Of a DNA stretch of 64,000 nt, positions 1 to 8,074 are shown piece after piece. Source of the DNA: an uncultured Lentibacter sp. (GTDB taxonomy: Bacteria > Pseudomonadota > Alphaproteobacteria > Rhodobacterales > Rhodobacteraceae); contig NZ_CAKZKL010000024.1 in the NCBI RefSeq assembly GCF_937123735.1, positions 1-64,000 of the forward strand, in the 5' to 3' direction. The first letter of the stretch is position 1. Each line of letters starts with the position of its first letter. The position numbers were made by a program, and so were the translations under genes. The notes beneath the pieces are model-generated. The model did not search any database, had not been told where the DNA came from, and saw only the letters and a list, made by a program, of their open reading frames with translations.

Positions 1-126
1 TTCGGTCTCGTAATTCCCATCTTCGATTCTCCGTTTTCCTAACTATAGGGACGGACCAATTCAAAGGGGGAGGCTCAAGATGAGTGGAGCTCTATTCCAG
101 TAGAACTCCAACCTATACTTGCAGAT

Positions 127-981
127 ATGCTTCGAAAGACCTTCTTCAACATTCAAAGCGTAACCGTGAAAATAGCAGCAATCGAGCATAGAACGCAGCT
201 GGTATACAATACTGATAGCGGCGAATACATTGGCCTTGAACCAACAGCGGATATCAAGACGAACCTGAAGCTTGACGACTACCTACTGTTTGACAACGAC
301 CCTAAACGCTCAGTGGAGTTCTTCGAGGAGTTTCTTTTCAAGCACGTTGTTGGTGTTTGTCGAGAAAAGGGTTGGAGTGAACCCAAAAGCCCCAAAGAAC
401 TTGTACGATTAGGTTTTAGCCAAAAAAATGCTTTTGAAGAGTTCGTGAAATCAACCGAAGGCGTTCCTCGAGATGCAATAAATATAGCATCAAACTCCGC
501 TCAAAAAGCTTTCGGAAAATCAATTGATATTCCAACCATAAGAACAACCGCACATAGGTTTTTTCAAGAAGACAAAAGCTCTCAGGTGGAAGAAAACCCT
601 TTGCTCCGTAAGCTGTTAGAATTCATAATTGATGATGCAATACGTTCAAAGAAGACTAACTCGTTCCTGTTAAAGGTTAACAAACCGGACAAGAATGTAG
701 ACATGCTGTTCGATAGGAGGCTAGTACATATACGCTCAAGAAACGTATCATCGCGGGACAACCCAGGCGAGCGTTACTTCCACTATAAATTAGACTACGG
801 GTGCTACATTGACCTAATTACAACGAAGCAAATGCCTCACGAATTTAATTTCCTTCCAAACGAGGCCAACATTGAAGCCATTGTTTCGGAAACAGTTGTA
901 CCAGAGGACAACGATGGTCGCTCCTACCGAAGATCAATACTAGACCTTGAAAAGTTCTATCAGAAATATTCTGATTTATGA
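127..981 (+). CDS. C-terminal part of a putative P-loop (ORC/Cdc6-like) ATPase, probably 5'-damaged
   Basis: The 284-residue reading frame is much more AT-rich than anything else in the window, which suggests horizontal transfer. I do not see a ribosome binding site before the ATG at 127. The frame stays open upstream back to a TAG at 46-48 and there encodes DEWSSIPVELQPILAD, which looks like a Walker B strand followed by a helix, but no ATG, GTG or TTG lies in that stretch. Residues 12-75 (TVKIAAIEHRT, then LDDYLLFDND) and the C-terminal RLVHIRS...LDYGCYIDL stretch resemble, from memory, large AAA/ORC-type ATPases found in accessory islands. A Walker A is not in the window. It ends flush against the arfB stop. 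The family call is tentative; a frameshifted or truncated gene is likely. Confidence 0.5.
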   Translation: MLRKTFFNIQSVTVKIAAIEHRTQLVYNTDSGEYIGLEPTADIKTNLKLDDYLLFDNDPKRSVEFFEEFLFKHVVGVCREKGWSEPKSPKELVRLGFSQKNAFEEFVKSTEGVPRDAINIASNSAQKAFGKSIDIPTIRTTAHRFFQEDKSSQVEENPLLRKLLEFIIDDAIRSKKTNSFLLKVNKPDKNVDMLFDRRLVHIRSRNVSSRDNPGERYFHYKLDYGCYIDLITTKQMPHEFNFLPNEANIEAIVSETVVPEDNDGRSYRRSILDLEKFYQKYSDL

Positions 982-1407
982 TCACTCCTCCCCCGTCACC
1001 TTCCCCCGCATCGCCTTCACGTCGCCGCGCACTTTCTTCGCCTTGAGCCGCCGTTTCTGGCTCCCGTAGGTCGGCTTCGTCGCGATGCGGCGTTTCGGTT
1101 TCACCAGAGCTGCCCGCACAAGTTCCGCCAGCCGTTCCCGTGCGATCTCGCGGTTCCTTGCCTGCGAGCGGGTGTCTTCGACCTGAAGCACAATCGCGCC
1201 CTCTTTTGTCCAGCGCCGCCCGGCCAGTTTGCGCAGCCGTGCCTTCACAGCGGGGGGCAGCGCGGGCGAGCGGGCGGCTTCAAAGCGCAGCTCCACAGCC
1301 GTGGACACTTTGTTCACATTTTGCCCGCCCGGCCCCGAAGAGCGCACAAAATTTTCAGAAATTTCCCAATCGGCAATTTCTATCTCGTCTGTAATGGTTA
1401 ACGGCAT
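982..1407 (-). CDS. arfB: Alternative ribosome-rescue factor ArfB (peptidyl-tRNA hydrolase)
   Basis: This 141-residue protein belongs to the class I release factor-like family that hydrolyses peptidyl-tRNA on ribosomes stalled at mRNA 3' ends. The catalytic GGQ lies at residues 27-29 within SSGPGGQNVNK. The C-terminal 40 residues are strongly basic (KPKRRIATKPTYGSQKRRLKAKK), the tail that in ArfB enters the empty mRNA channel. I chose the ATG at 1407; an in-frame GTG at 1428 would add seven residues that fall inside the GTGCAC repeat and lack a ribosome site. The gene starts next to that repeat and ends directly against the AT-rich gene at 127-981. Confidence 0.93.
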   Translation of the reverse strand: MPLTITDEIEIADWEISENFVRSSGPGGQNVNKVSTAVELRFEAARSPALPPAVKARLRKLAGRRWTKEGAIVLQVEDTRSQARNREIARERLAELVRAALVKPKRRIATKPTYGSQKRRLKAKKVRGDVKAMRGKVTGEE

Positions 1408-1422
1408 TTTTCCATTTTGGCG

Positions 1423-1464
1423 GTGCACGGGTTGTGCACGGGTTGTGCACGCATATCACCCCCC
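1423..1464. repeat. Three GTGCAC palindromes at 11-bp pitch plus GCATATCAC and a C run
   Basis: GTGCAC occurs at 1423-1428, 1434-1439 and 1445-1450, each exactly 11 bp apart, and is followed by GCATATCACCCCCC. The same arrangement, including the trailing GCATATCAC and C run, recurs at 34805-34852. It lies just upstream of arfB. The function is unknown; helically phased protein-binding sites are one reading. Confidence 0.75.
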
Positions 1465-1483
1465 CTGTTTTCACAAATTGAGT

Positions 1484-1524
1484 CGAAAAGTAAAAGGGCC
1501 GTTCGATACATGTCGAACGGCCCT
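1484..1524 (-). terminator. Intrinsic terminator, 12-bp stem
   Basis: AGGGCCGTTCGA at 1495-1506 pairs perfectly with TCGAACGGCCCT at 1513-1524 across a six-base loop. On the minus strand the stem is followed by TTTTACTTTTC, which makes this a terminator for yhhQ or the candidate small RNA. Confidence 0.75.
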
Positions 1525-1680
1525 CCGAGAGTATAGGAGGTGGGCTGGTTAGGGCTCACCAATCCGTGGATTTATACGCCTAGGGGCTGCCCTAGATCGT
1601 CGCCTCCCGAACTGTCCCAACACACTTCTCCAGTTTCCCATTAGACACTAGAGCACCTCCTTTCTGCTGTTTCTGATAGG
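1488..1680 (-). ncRNA. Candidate small RNA or leader transcript downstream of yhhQ
   Basis: Between yhhQ and arfB the minus strand carries a perfect ribosome-binding sequence, an 18-codon frame and an excellent intrinsic terminator at 1484-1524. A TTGACA hexamer at 1706-1711 overlaps the yhhQ stop, but no convincing -10 follows, so the transcript may instead be the tail of the yhhQ message. Further pairing is visible: CTAGGG with CCCTAG around 1580-1596, and CCTCC with GGAGG around 1526-1541. I do not recognise 6S, 4.5S, tmRNA or RNase P signatures. The boundaries are approximate. Confidence 0.3.
1592..1648 (-). CDS. Candidate 18-residue peptide with perfect Shine-Dalgarno sequence
   Basis: A GTG codon at 1646-1648 is preceded, seven bases away, by AGGAGG (1656-1661) within AAAGGAGGTG, a ten-base complement to the 16S rRNA 3' end. 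The frame reads MSNGKLEKCVGTVREATI and stops at 1592-1594. It lies 60 bp after yhhQ and before a strong terminator. It could be a real small protein, a leader peptide, or an RNA that merely contains the anti-anti-SD sequence. No family is recognised. Confidence 0.3.
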   Translation of the reverse strand: MSNGKLEKCVGTVREATI

Positions 1681-1707
1681 CTTAGCCTGCCACAGACAGA
1701 GCATATG

Positions 1708-2340
1708 TCAAACAAAATGTTGTGTAGTTTTTGTGACGCGCCCCACGATGATGCGGAAGGGGATCAGCGCCAGCAAGGCCAGCGACAGTTTCACACCCCA
1801 GTCCGCCACCGCCAGCGAAACCCAGAGCGGCGCGGCCGGCCCCACGCCCAGAAGCGGCAGGATCTCCCCCGCCCAGGACACATCATTTGACGGCTCGATA
1901 AAGCTGAGTGCGCCCGAGAAAGCGATTGTAAAGAAAATCGCGCTGTCCACACTCGCGCCCAAAACTGTGGAAACAAGCGGCGCGCGCCACCATTTTCCAT
2001 TCCTTAACGCATCGAACGCCGCCACATCCAAGAGCTGCGCCACAAGGAAAGCAAGCCCAGAGCCGATGGCAATTCTGAGCGTCACAAGCGGGCCGAACTC
2101 GCCCATGATCTGCGTGCCAACAAACGAGCAGAGAACGCCCACAACAAAGCCCGCAAAAACAATTTTGCGCGCAATAACAGGGCCATGCAGGCGGTTCATC
2201 ACATCGGTCACAAGGAAGGCCAGAGGGTAGGTAAACGCCCCCCAGGTGAGCCATTGGCCAAAGAGAAACTGGACGAGAATATTGGAGGCCACCACAATGG
2301 AAGCCATGGCGAAAACGCCAAGAAGGTGCGTGCGGGTCAT
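1708..2340 (-). CDS. yhhQ: YhhQ/VUT family queuosine precursor transporter
   Basis: This 210-residue integral membrane protein has about six hydrophobic segments. Its opening, MASIVVASNILVQF, and the YPLAFLVTDVMNRLHG stretch around residues 37-52 are typical of the VUT/YhhQ family. The Escherichia coli member imports queuosine precursors (preQ0/preQ1) for modification of GUN-anticodon tRNAs. The ATG at 2340 is preceded by GGAT six bases upstream. I looked for a preQ1 riboswitch in the leader and did not see a convincing one. The gene is followed by the candidate small ORF and terminator. Confidence 0.88.
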   Translation of the reverse strand: MTRTHLLGVFAMASIVVASNILVQFLFGQWLTWGAFTYPLAFLVTDVMNRLHGPVIARKIVFAGFVVGVLCSFVGTQIMGEFGPLVTLRIAIGSGLAFLVAQLLDVAAFDALRNGKWWRAPLVSTVLGASVDSAIFFTIAFSGALSFIEPSNDVSWAGEILPLLGVGPAAPLWVSLAVADWGVKLSLALLALIPFRIIVGRVTKTTQHFV

Positions 2341-2417
2341 GTGTTAATCCGTTTTCACAAGGTTGCGGAGACTTGGCCTGAACCATTCAGACGCGCCCTC
2401 CTATCCCGCCAAACCCC

Positions 2418-3284
2418 TTATTTCAAGGGCTTTTTTAAACGATACCGCACAAGCTCCATCGCCTGAACAGGCAGGAAATTATTGTCGCTCACCATCTCGA
2501 TGATGAGCGCGCCGCTGTCCTCAAACACGGCAATTCCCTCAAGGTTTCCATGCCGCCAGAACCGTGTTTTCAAAAGCGTCTCCCCGCCCACCGGCGTGCC
2601 ATCCACCCAGTCAAACCGCCTGATCCGCGTGCGAAACCCGCTTAAGAGATAGTCCCGCTCCAGCACATAGAGCCGCCCGTCTGGTCCAAAATCCGCCCCC
2701 ACAGGCAAGAAGGCCCCATGGCGCGCAAGCCCTGTCATACGCCAGTTTTTGCCATCAAAAACAAAGGTCTGAAACGGCCGTGTCATGGCCCCCGAACGCT
2801 CGGCAATGGCAACAAGCTCTCCCTCAGGGCTCACAGCCAGCGCCTCAAGGCCCGCGTTGCCTTGCAAGCCGCCAAAGCCCGCAGCCCGTGGCAAACGGCG
2901 CTCCAGCCTGCCACTCAGAGCATCGTAAATATCGACTCTGTGCTGCCCCTCAAAAGAAATCGCGATACGCCCACCCTCAAGCGCGGCAAGCCCCTCGGCA
3001 TCGCGCATCTTGCGCGAGAGCAACGCCCCGTTAACACCCTGTAAAGCAACAGCCGTTAAACCCTCTTGCGAAAGCGTGAAGAGGTGTCCCCTGTCCGTCA
3101 GCAGATAGCGCCGCTCACCGTCCGTTTCATAGCCCGAGAGGCCGCCAAATGCGGCGTCCCCCTCTGGCCCAAGCAAAGGAGACGCCCTGACGAAGACAAC
3201 GCCCGCCGCATGGCCCGACTGCCAATACCAACCGCCGAGCGCGGCACATAGCGCGCCTAGCGCGACTGCAAAACACCAACGCAT
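2418..3284 (-). CDS. Phytase-like esterase family exported protein
   Basis: I place the start at the ATG at 3284 because the following residues (MRWCFAVALGALCAALGGWYW) form a signal peptide or N-terminal anchor; the frame runs further upstream only as an out-of-phase shadow of mepA. The 288-residue product has the features of the esterase-like phytase family, a predicted six-bladed beta-propeller: GGLSGYE near the N-terminus, LLTDRGHLFTL, and repeated acidic turns such as DFGPDGRLYVLERDY. The substrate is unknown and enzymatic activity is not demonstrated for most family members. It overlaps the mepA 3' end by 28 bp, suggesting cotranscription. Confidence 0.75.
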   Translation of the reverse strand: MRWCFAVALGALCAALGGWYWQSGHAAGVVFVRASPLLGPEGDAAFGGLSGYETDGERRYLLTDRGHLFTLSQEGLTAVALQGVNGALLSRKMRDAEGLAALEGGRIAISFEGQHRVDIYDALSGRLERRLPRAAGFGGLQGNAGLEALAVSPEGELVAIAERSGAMTRPFQTFVFDGKNWRMTGLARHGAFLPVGADFGPDGRLYVLERDYLLSGFRTRIRRFDWVDGTPVGGETLLKTRFWRHGNLEGIAVFEDSGALIIEMVSDNNFLPVQAMELVRYRLKKPLK

Positions 3285-4168
3285 TGATTGGGCAGGTCTG
3301 TCAGGGTGTATTCGCGCCGCGGCTTGGCGGGCTTGGCGTTGGGGTCGGGTGGTGGCGGGTTGAGGATGTTGTTCACCCATGTCTGCGCATCCGCACAGCC
3401 GTGGCCCACAGGTGGCGCCGGTTGGTCTACACAGCCGCGCATCCCCTTGGGGCAGTTCAGGCGCACATGGAAATGATAGTGATGCCCCCACCAGGGGCGC
3501 ACCTTGCGCAGCCAGCTCTTGTCGCCCGTCTCGTCGTTGCACATCTGCACTTTCGCGCCCGGAAACACAAAGATTCGTGCAACCCGCGGATCCTTCGCAG
3601 CGGCTCTGATAATCTCCATATGCTGGCGGGTGTAGCTGGCGTTGGTATAGGCCCCCTTGGCGCGGCGCAGCGAGATGGAAGAAAGGGTTTCACGCTCACG
3701 CAGACTCAGGTTCAGCCGCTTGGGCGGCAGCATCCAGATATCTGCGTCCAGCCCGCTTTGGTGGCTGCGGTGCCCTGAGAGCATTGGCCCGCCACGCGGC
3801 TGGCTCATATCGCCAACATAAAGCCCGGCCCAGCCCGGGCGGGTGGCGGCAAAGCGCGAAAGCTCTTGCACAAAGTCGATCAGCTCGGGGTGGCCCCAGT
3901 TGCGGTTGCGCGACAGCCGCATCGCCTGCCAGGTCGGTCCTGTTTCCGCCAGCTCCACGCCGCCAGCCAGACACCCTTTGGCGTAACTTCCATAGACAGC
4001 CGGCCCCTGCTGAGAGCCTTCTGACACCGCGCCGAAAAGTTTTTTGGCCAGCTGGCCCTGCATATGCACCGGAATTGCGGCTGCATTTTTTGAGCTCAGC
4101 GTATCAGGCTCCGAGCGGCCACACGCCAGCAATAAACCCATAAAACATATACCAAAAAACCGCTTCAA
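3257..4168 (-). CDS. mepA: Penicillin-insensitive murein endopeptidase MepA, predicted lipoprotein
   Basis: MepA is an LAS-type zinc metallopeptidase that cleaves D-Ala-meso-DAP crosslinks in peptidoglycan. The zinc-binding pattern is visible: SGHRSHQSGLDADIW at residues 131-145 (H133, D141/D143) and HYHFHVRLNCP at 230-240. The N-terminus MKRFFGICFMGLLLACG contains a lipobox with Cys16, so the enzyme is probably attached to a membrane, whereas E. coli MepA is soluble in the periplasm. Length (303 aa) is close to the family norm. It sits 2 bp after the MFS gene and overlaps the esterase, forming a three-gene unit. Confidence 0.93.
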   Translation of the reverse strand: MKRFFGICFMGLLLACGRSEPDTLSSKNAAAIPVHMQGQLAKKLFGAVSEGSQQGPAVYGSYAKGCLAGGVELAETGPTWQAMRLSRNRNWGHPELIDFVQELSRFAATRPGWAGLYVGDMSQPRGGPMLSGHRSHQSGLDADIWMLPPKRLNLSLRERETLSSISLRRAKGAYTNASYTRQHMEIIRAAAKDPRVARIFVFPGAKVQMCNDETGDKSWLRKVRPWWGHHYHFHVRLNCPKGMRGCVDQPAPPVGHGCADAQTWVNNILNPPPPDPNAKPAKPRREYTLTDLPNQCVGVLQSR

Positions 4169-4170
4169 AC

Positions 4171-5541
4171 CTAGCTCCTATCTCCTTCGGGGCGCACCCA
4201 ACGCAACAGGAACAGCCCAATGAGGAACAGCGCGATCACCGGCGAAACACCCAGCCGCGCGCTGCCCGTGGCCAGGGTGGCCAATCCGATCAATGTGGGC
4301 GCAAGAAAGGCCGTCGCCCGCCCGGTCAGGCCATAAAGCCCAAAGCTTTCGGTCGGAGCTTCAGGCTTGGCGTGGCGCACCATGAGCGTGCGCGAGGCGG
4401 CTTGAAGCGTGCCACCCAGACCGCCAATAAAGACCCCGCAGACCAAGAAGACAATATCAGGCAAGGCTGAGCCAGGCGCCAAAGGCACACCAAAAAACAT
4501 CTCGCGTGACATCGACACAATGGTGAGACACACCGCAATCAAAAGCCAAATTGCCACGATGATCACCGGTTTGGGGCCAAAGCGCGCGTCAAGCTTGCCC
4601 CCCAGCCAGCTGAAAAGCGCCGCCGATATCGCGCCGATGACGCCAAACACACCGATCTGCGTCACCTCCCAATTGAGCACCAAAGCGGCATAAACCCCGC
4701 CAAAGCTGTAGAGCCCGTTCAATGCGTCGCGGTAAAACATCGAGGAGCCGAGATAGGCCGAAAGCGATATATTGTGCCTCAGCCCTCGCAGGGCGCGCCC
4801 CAGCGAGGCCAGCGCCGCCGAAAGACTGGCCCGCTTCTGCGCCGGCACAGGCGCGTCCCGCACCCAAAGAAAATAAGGCACCATGAAGAGCACAAACCAC
4901 ATCGCCGTAAACGGCCCCACAAAGCGGGTGCCTTCGCGCGCGGCGGCGTCAAACCCAAGGGCGGGGTCAAGCCCGATCAGGGTTTTGCCATTGCCCTGCT
5001 CCACAAAAAAGAGCAGCATGATCGCTAGAGAAACAACGCCCCCCAGATAGCCAAAGGCAAAGCCTGCGCCCGAAATTTCGCCGGTTCCCTTGTCGCTTTT
5101 GAGCGAGGGCAGTTGCGAGTTGATGAAAATAAGCGCCCACTCGGCCCCGATGAAACCAATGCCAAAGGCAACAAGCCCCCACCAGAGGTTGGAGCCATCC
5201 GGCAGCATGAACCACAAGCCCCAAGCACCGATCACATACAGCAGCGAGAAGCCGAAGATCCAGGGCACACGCCGCCCTGCACTGTCCGCCAAGGCGCCCA
5301 GCAGCGGCGCCCCGAGGCCAATAAACACGCCAATGAGCCCAAGCCCGAAAGACCACATCCCCTGCGCTTGCGCATCGGCCGCCTGCTCGTCCAGGCCCGT
5401 GCCCAAGAAATGCTCTGCCGCCACGCTGGCAAAGAACGGGCCAAAAATAAATGTGACCAGCAAGGTATGATAGGGCTGACTCGCCCAATCAAAGAAATAC
5501 CAGCCCCAAACGCGCTTTCTAGCGGAAATTTCCTCAGTCAT
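4171..5541 (-). CDS. MFS transporter, UMF1/Atg22-like family
   Basis: The start at the ATG at 5541 gives 456 residues beginning MTEEISARKRVWGWYFFDWASQPYHTL; the F-DWA-QP signature near residue 17 marks the UMF1/Atg22-like branch of the major facilitator superfamily. Twelve hydrophobic segments can be discerned. Bacterial substrates are unknown; fungal Atg22 exports amino acids from vacuoles. It is the first gene of the MFS-mepA-esterase unit (2-bp gap to mepA), so a role in handling cell-wall turnover products is possible but is only inference. Confidence 0.82.
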   Translation of the reverse strand: MTEEISARKRVWGWYFFDWASQPYHTLLVTFIFGPFFASVAAEHFLGTGLDEQAADAQAQGMWSFGLGLIGVFIGLGAPLLGALADSAGRRVPWIFGFSLLYVIGAWGLWFMLPDGSNLWWGLVAFGIGFIGAEWALIFINSQLPSLKSDKGTGEISGAGFAFGYLGGVVSLAIMLLFFVEQGNGKTLIGLDPALGFDAAAREGTRFVGPFTAMWFVLFMVPYFLWVRDAPVPAQKRASLSAALASLGRALRGLRHNISLSAYLGSSMFYRDALNGLYSFGGVYAALVLNWEVTQIGVFGVIGAISAALFSWLGGKLDARFGPKPVIIVAIWLLIAVCLTIVSMSREMFFGVPLAPGSALPDIVFLVCGVFIGGLGGTLQAASRTLMVRHAKPEAPTESFGLYGLTGRATAFLAPTLIGLATLATGSARLGVSPVIALFLIGLFLLRWVRPEGDRS

Positions 5542-5683
5542 ACGCCTGCGGCCCCCTGAATGCTTTTGTCTGATAAGACATGCAATTGCCTCACCGCGCA
5601 AGCCGCGAGTGGCCGCGCGGCTCACTTGTGCTTTGCGCGCCAAAAACCTAAGTAACGGTATCCCTCTGAAAAAGGCAGGTTCC

Positions 5684-5959
5684 ATGGCACTTATTCAAAC
5701 GCTTCAACTGGTTCTCAATGTGGCTTTCACCCTGCTGCTCATCCACGTTATCATGAGCTGGCTGATCAGCTTCAATGTGCTCAACTTGGGTCAGCCGATG
5801 GTTGCGCAGCTCTGGACAGGGCTTAACCGCTTGTTTGAGCCGGTGTTTCGCCCTGTGCGCAATATCCTGCCCAACACCCATCCCCTCGATCTCGCGCCGC
5901 TCGTGGTGTTTATCATCATCATCGCACTGCGCGATTACTTCCTGCCAAGCCTTTACTGA
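5684..5959 (+). CDS. YggT family membrane protein
   Basis: A 91-residue protein starting at the ATG at 5684, preceded by AAAGGCAGG. It has an N-terminal hydrophobic helix (residues 5-30), the conserved amphipathic segment LNRLFEPVFRPVRNILP around residues 47-63, and a second membrane helix before RDYFLPSLY. This is the single-repeat form of YggT; proteins of this family have been linked to osmotic tolerance and septum or chloroplast division, but the molecular function is uncertain. It precedes recQ by 66 bp on the same strand. Confidence 0.85.
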   Translation: MALIQTLQLVLNVAFTLLLIHVIMSWLISFNVLNLGQPMVAQLWTGLNRLFEPVFRPVRNILPNTHPLDLAPLVVFIIIIALRDYFLPSLY

Positions 5960-6025
5960 CCACCGCTTGCCAGCCCTGTCCGCGTATGGGAAACAGGCCC
6001 AAACAGCAGCGAGAGTAACAGGCAA

Positions 6026-8071
6026 ATGGCTTCGGCACAGGCGCTCCTAAAGTCCGTTTTTGGCTTTGATGCCTTCCGCGCGGGGCAGGAAGATATTGTG
6101 CGCGCCGTTGCGGCGGGCGAAAATGTGCTCGCCATCATGCCCACCGGCGGCGGCAAGTCACTCTGCTACCAGCTGCCCGCCCTGATGGGCGAGGGGCTGA
6201 CCCTTGTGATCTCCCCGCTCATCGCACTCATGCGCGATCAGGTGACAGCCTTGCAACAGGCCGGTGTCGCCGCTGCGGCTCTGACATCCGCAGCCAGCGA
6301 GGAAGACAACGACAGCATCATCCGCGCCGCCCGTGCCGGCGCATTGAACCTGTTGTATCTTGCTCCGGAGAGGCTCTCTTCAACGGTCACACGCACCATA
6401 CTGCGCGACGCAGGTGTGGCGCGCATTGCGGTCGATGAGGCGCATTGCGTCAGCCAATGGGGCCATGATTTCAGGCCCGATTACCTGCGGATCGGCGAGT
6501 TGCAGCGCTATTTGAATGTGCCCCTGTCTGCCTTTACCGCGACGGCCGACAAAGAAACCCAGCAAGAAATTGTCACACGGCTCTTTGCCGGCGCAGCCCC
6601 GCGCAGCTTTCTTTACGGGTTTGACAGGCCCAACATCAGCCTTGCCTTTGAGCCCAAAAACAAGCCACGCCAGCAGATCCTCGCCTTTGTGGCCGCGCGC
6701 AAAGGCCAATGCGGGATAGTCTATTGCGCCACGCGCGCCAAAACAGAGGCGCTCGCCGCCGCACTACGCGAGGAAGGCCACAATGCCTGCCACTACCACG
6801 GCGCAATGGACCCGGACGAACGCCGCCGCGTCGAACACCGCTTCAACACCGAAGACGAGCTGATCGTCGTGGCCACAATCGCCTTTGGCATGGGCGTCGA
6901 CAAACCCGACATCCGCTGGGTTGCCCATGCCGATCTGCCCAAATCTGTCGAAGCCTACTATCAAGAGATTGGCCGCGCCGGCCGTGATGGTGCGCGCGCC
7001 GAAACCCTCACGCTTTACGGCCCGGAAGACATCCGCCTGCGCCGCGCCCAGATCGACGAAAGCCTCGCCCCCGCCGAGCGGCAGGAAGCCGATCATGGCC
7101 GCCTGAACGCGCTCCTCGGCCTGGCCGAGGCCACAAGTTGCCGCCGCCAGCTTCTGCTGCGCTACTTTGACGAACAGACCGAACCCTGCGGCAATTGCGA
7201 TCTGTGCAACAAACCGCCGGAAACCTTTGATGCCACCGAGGCCGCGCGGATGGCGCTCTCGGCAATATTGCGCAGCGAAGAGCGCTTTGGCGCAGGCCAT
7301 ATCATCGACATTCTGCTGGGCAAGATGACCGATAAAATCCGGCAATTCGGCCATGACGGCCTGCCAACCTTTGCCGTGGGTGCCGCCTACAAGCCCGCCC
7401 AATGGCAGGCGATCTTGCGCCAGCTCATGGGCCATGATCTGATCCGCCCCGATGCCCGCGCCCACGGGGCGCTCAAAGTCACACGCAAGGCCCATCCGCT
7501 GCTGAAAGGGGAGCAAACCCTCACCCTGCGCAAAGATTTGGTGGCCAGCGCCGCAGCCTACGCCGGCCCCAAAATCAAAATGTTGGTGCCGGAAGAGGAT
7601 GCGCCGCTGTTTTCAGCCCTCAAGGCCAAGCGCCGCGCCCTCGCCGAAGCCGCCGCCCTGCCCGCTTATATTGTCTTTAACGATCGCACACTTGTGGAAA
7701 TGGTCAAGCGCAAGCCCCAAACGCTGGATGACTTCGCCATGATTCCCGGTGTCGGGCAAAAGAAGCTTGAGAAATACGGACGGGATTTTCTGTCGGTGCT
7801 CGCCGCTGACACGCCCAAGCCCCATCCGGCAAGGCGCAAGCTGGCCGGAAAGCCCGCAGGCAGCCTGTTTGACCAACTCGCCGACGCCCATATGAAGCTC
7901 CAGCGCGGCTCCTGCGGCACAGAAAAACCCCTGAGCCTGACAAATTCTCAGCTCGCAAAGGTTGCACAAACACGCCCCCAGTCCCTAGATGCATTAGAGC
8001 GGCTGATCGGCGACAAGCGCACCGAGCGGTTCGGACAGACCTTTATAGACCTGATGCATGGGGGTGCATGA
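6026..8071 (+). CDS. recQ: ATP-dependent DNA helicase RecQ
   Basis: RecQ is a 3'-5' DNA helicase acting in recombination initiation and fork repair. The 681-residue protein shows Walker A PTGGGKSL at 39-46, DEAH at 137-140 with the RecQ-specific aromatic-rich loop CVSQWGHDFRPDY right after it, TATAD at 171-175 (motif III), and QEIGRAGRDG at 313-322 (motif VI). The RQC zinc ligands are C372, C388, C391 and C394. An HRDC domain follows at about 517-600 (LPAYIVFNDRTL). Length and order match canonical RecQ. yaaA follows 3 bp downstream, so both are probably in one transcript. Confidence 0.97.
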   Translation: MASAQALLKSVFGFDAFRAGQEDIVRAVAAGENVLAIMPTGGGKSLCYQLPALMGEGLTLVISPLIALMRDQVTALQQAGVAAAALTSAASEEDNDSIIRAARAGALNLLYLAPERLSSTVTRTILRDAGVARIAVDEAHCVSQWGHDFRPDYLRIGELQRYLNVPLSAFTATADKETQQEIVTRLFAGAAPRSFLYGFDRPNISLAFEPKNKPRQQILAFVAARKGQCGIVYCATRAKTEALAAALREEGHNACHYHGAMDPDERRRVEHRFNTEDELIVVATIAFGMGVDKPDIRWVAHADLPKSVEAYYQEIGRAGRDGARAETLTLYGPEDIRLRRAQIDESLAPAERQEADHGRLNALLGLAEATSCRRQLLLRYFDEQTEPCGNCDLCNKPPETFDATEAARMALSAILRSEERFGAGHIIDILLGKMTDKIRQFGHDGLPTFAVGAAYKPAQWQAILRQLMGHDLIRPDARAHGALKVTRKAHPLLKGEQTLTLRKDLVASAAAYAGPKIKMLVPEEDAPLFSALKAKRRALAEAAALPAYIVFNDRTLVEMVKRKPQTLDDFAMIPGVGQKKLEKYGRDFLSVLAADTPKPHPARRKLAGKPAGSLFDQLADAHMKLQRGSCGTEKPLSLTNSQLAKVAQTRPQSLDALERLIGDKRTERFGQTFIDLMHGGA

Positions 8072-8074
8072 CAG

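Noticed and set aside
1654..1665. Remnant of a 16S rRNA 3' end (CACCTCCTTTCT)
   Set aside because: Only 12 bases match and no further 16S sequence precedes it; a perfect Shine-Dalgarno on the other strand explains it.
2341..2420. preQ1 riboswitch in the yhhQ leader
   Set aside because: A GGTT/AACC pairing and an A-rich stretch exist, but the conserved loop and pseudoknot sequence of preQ1-I are not seen.
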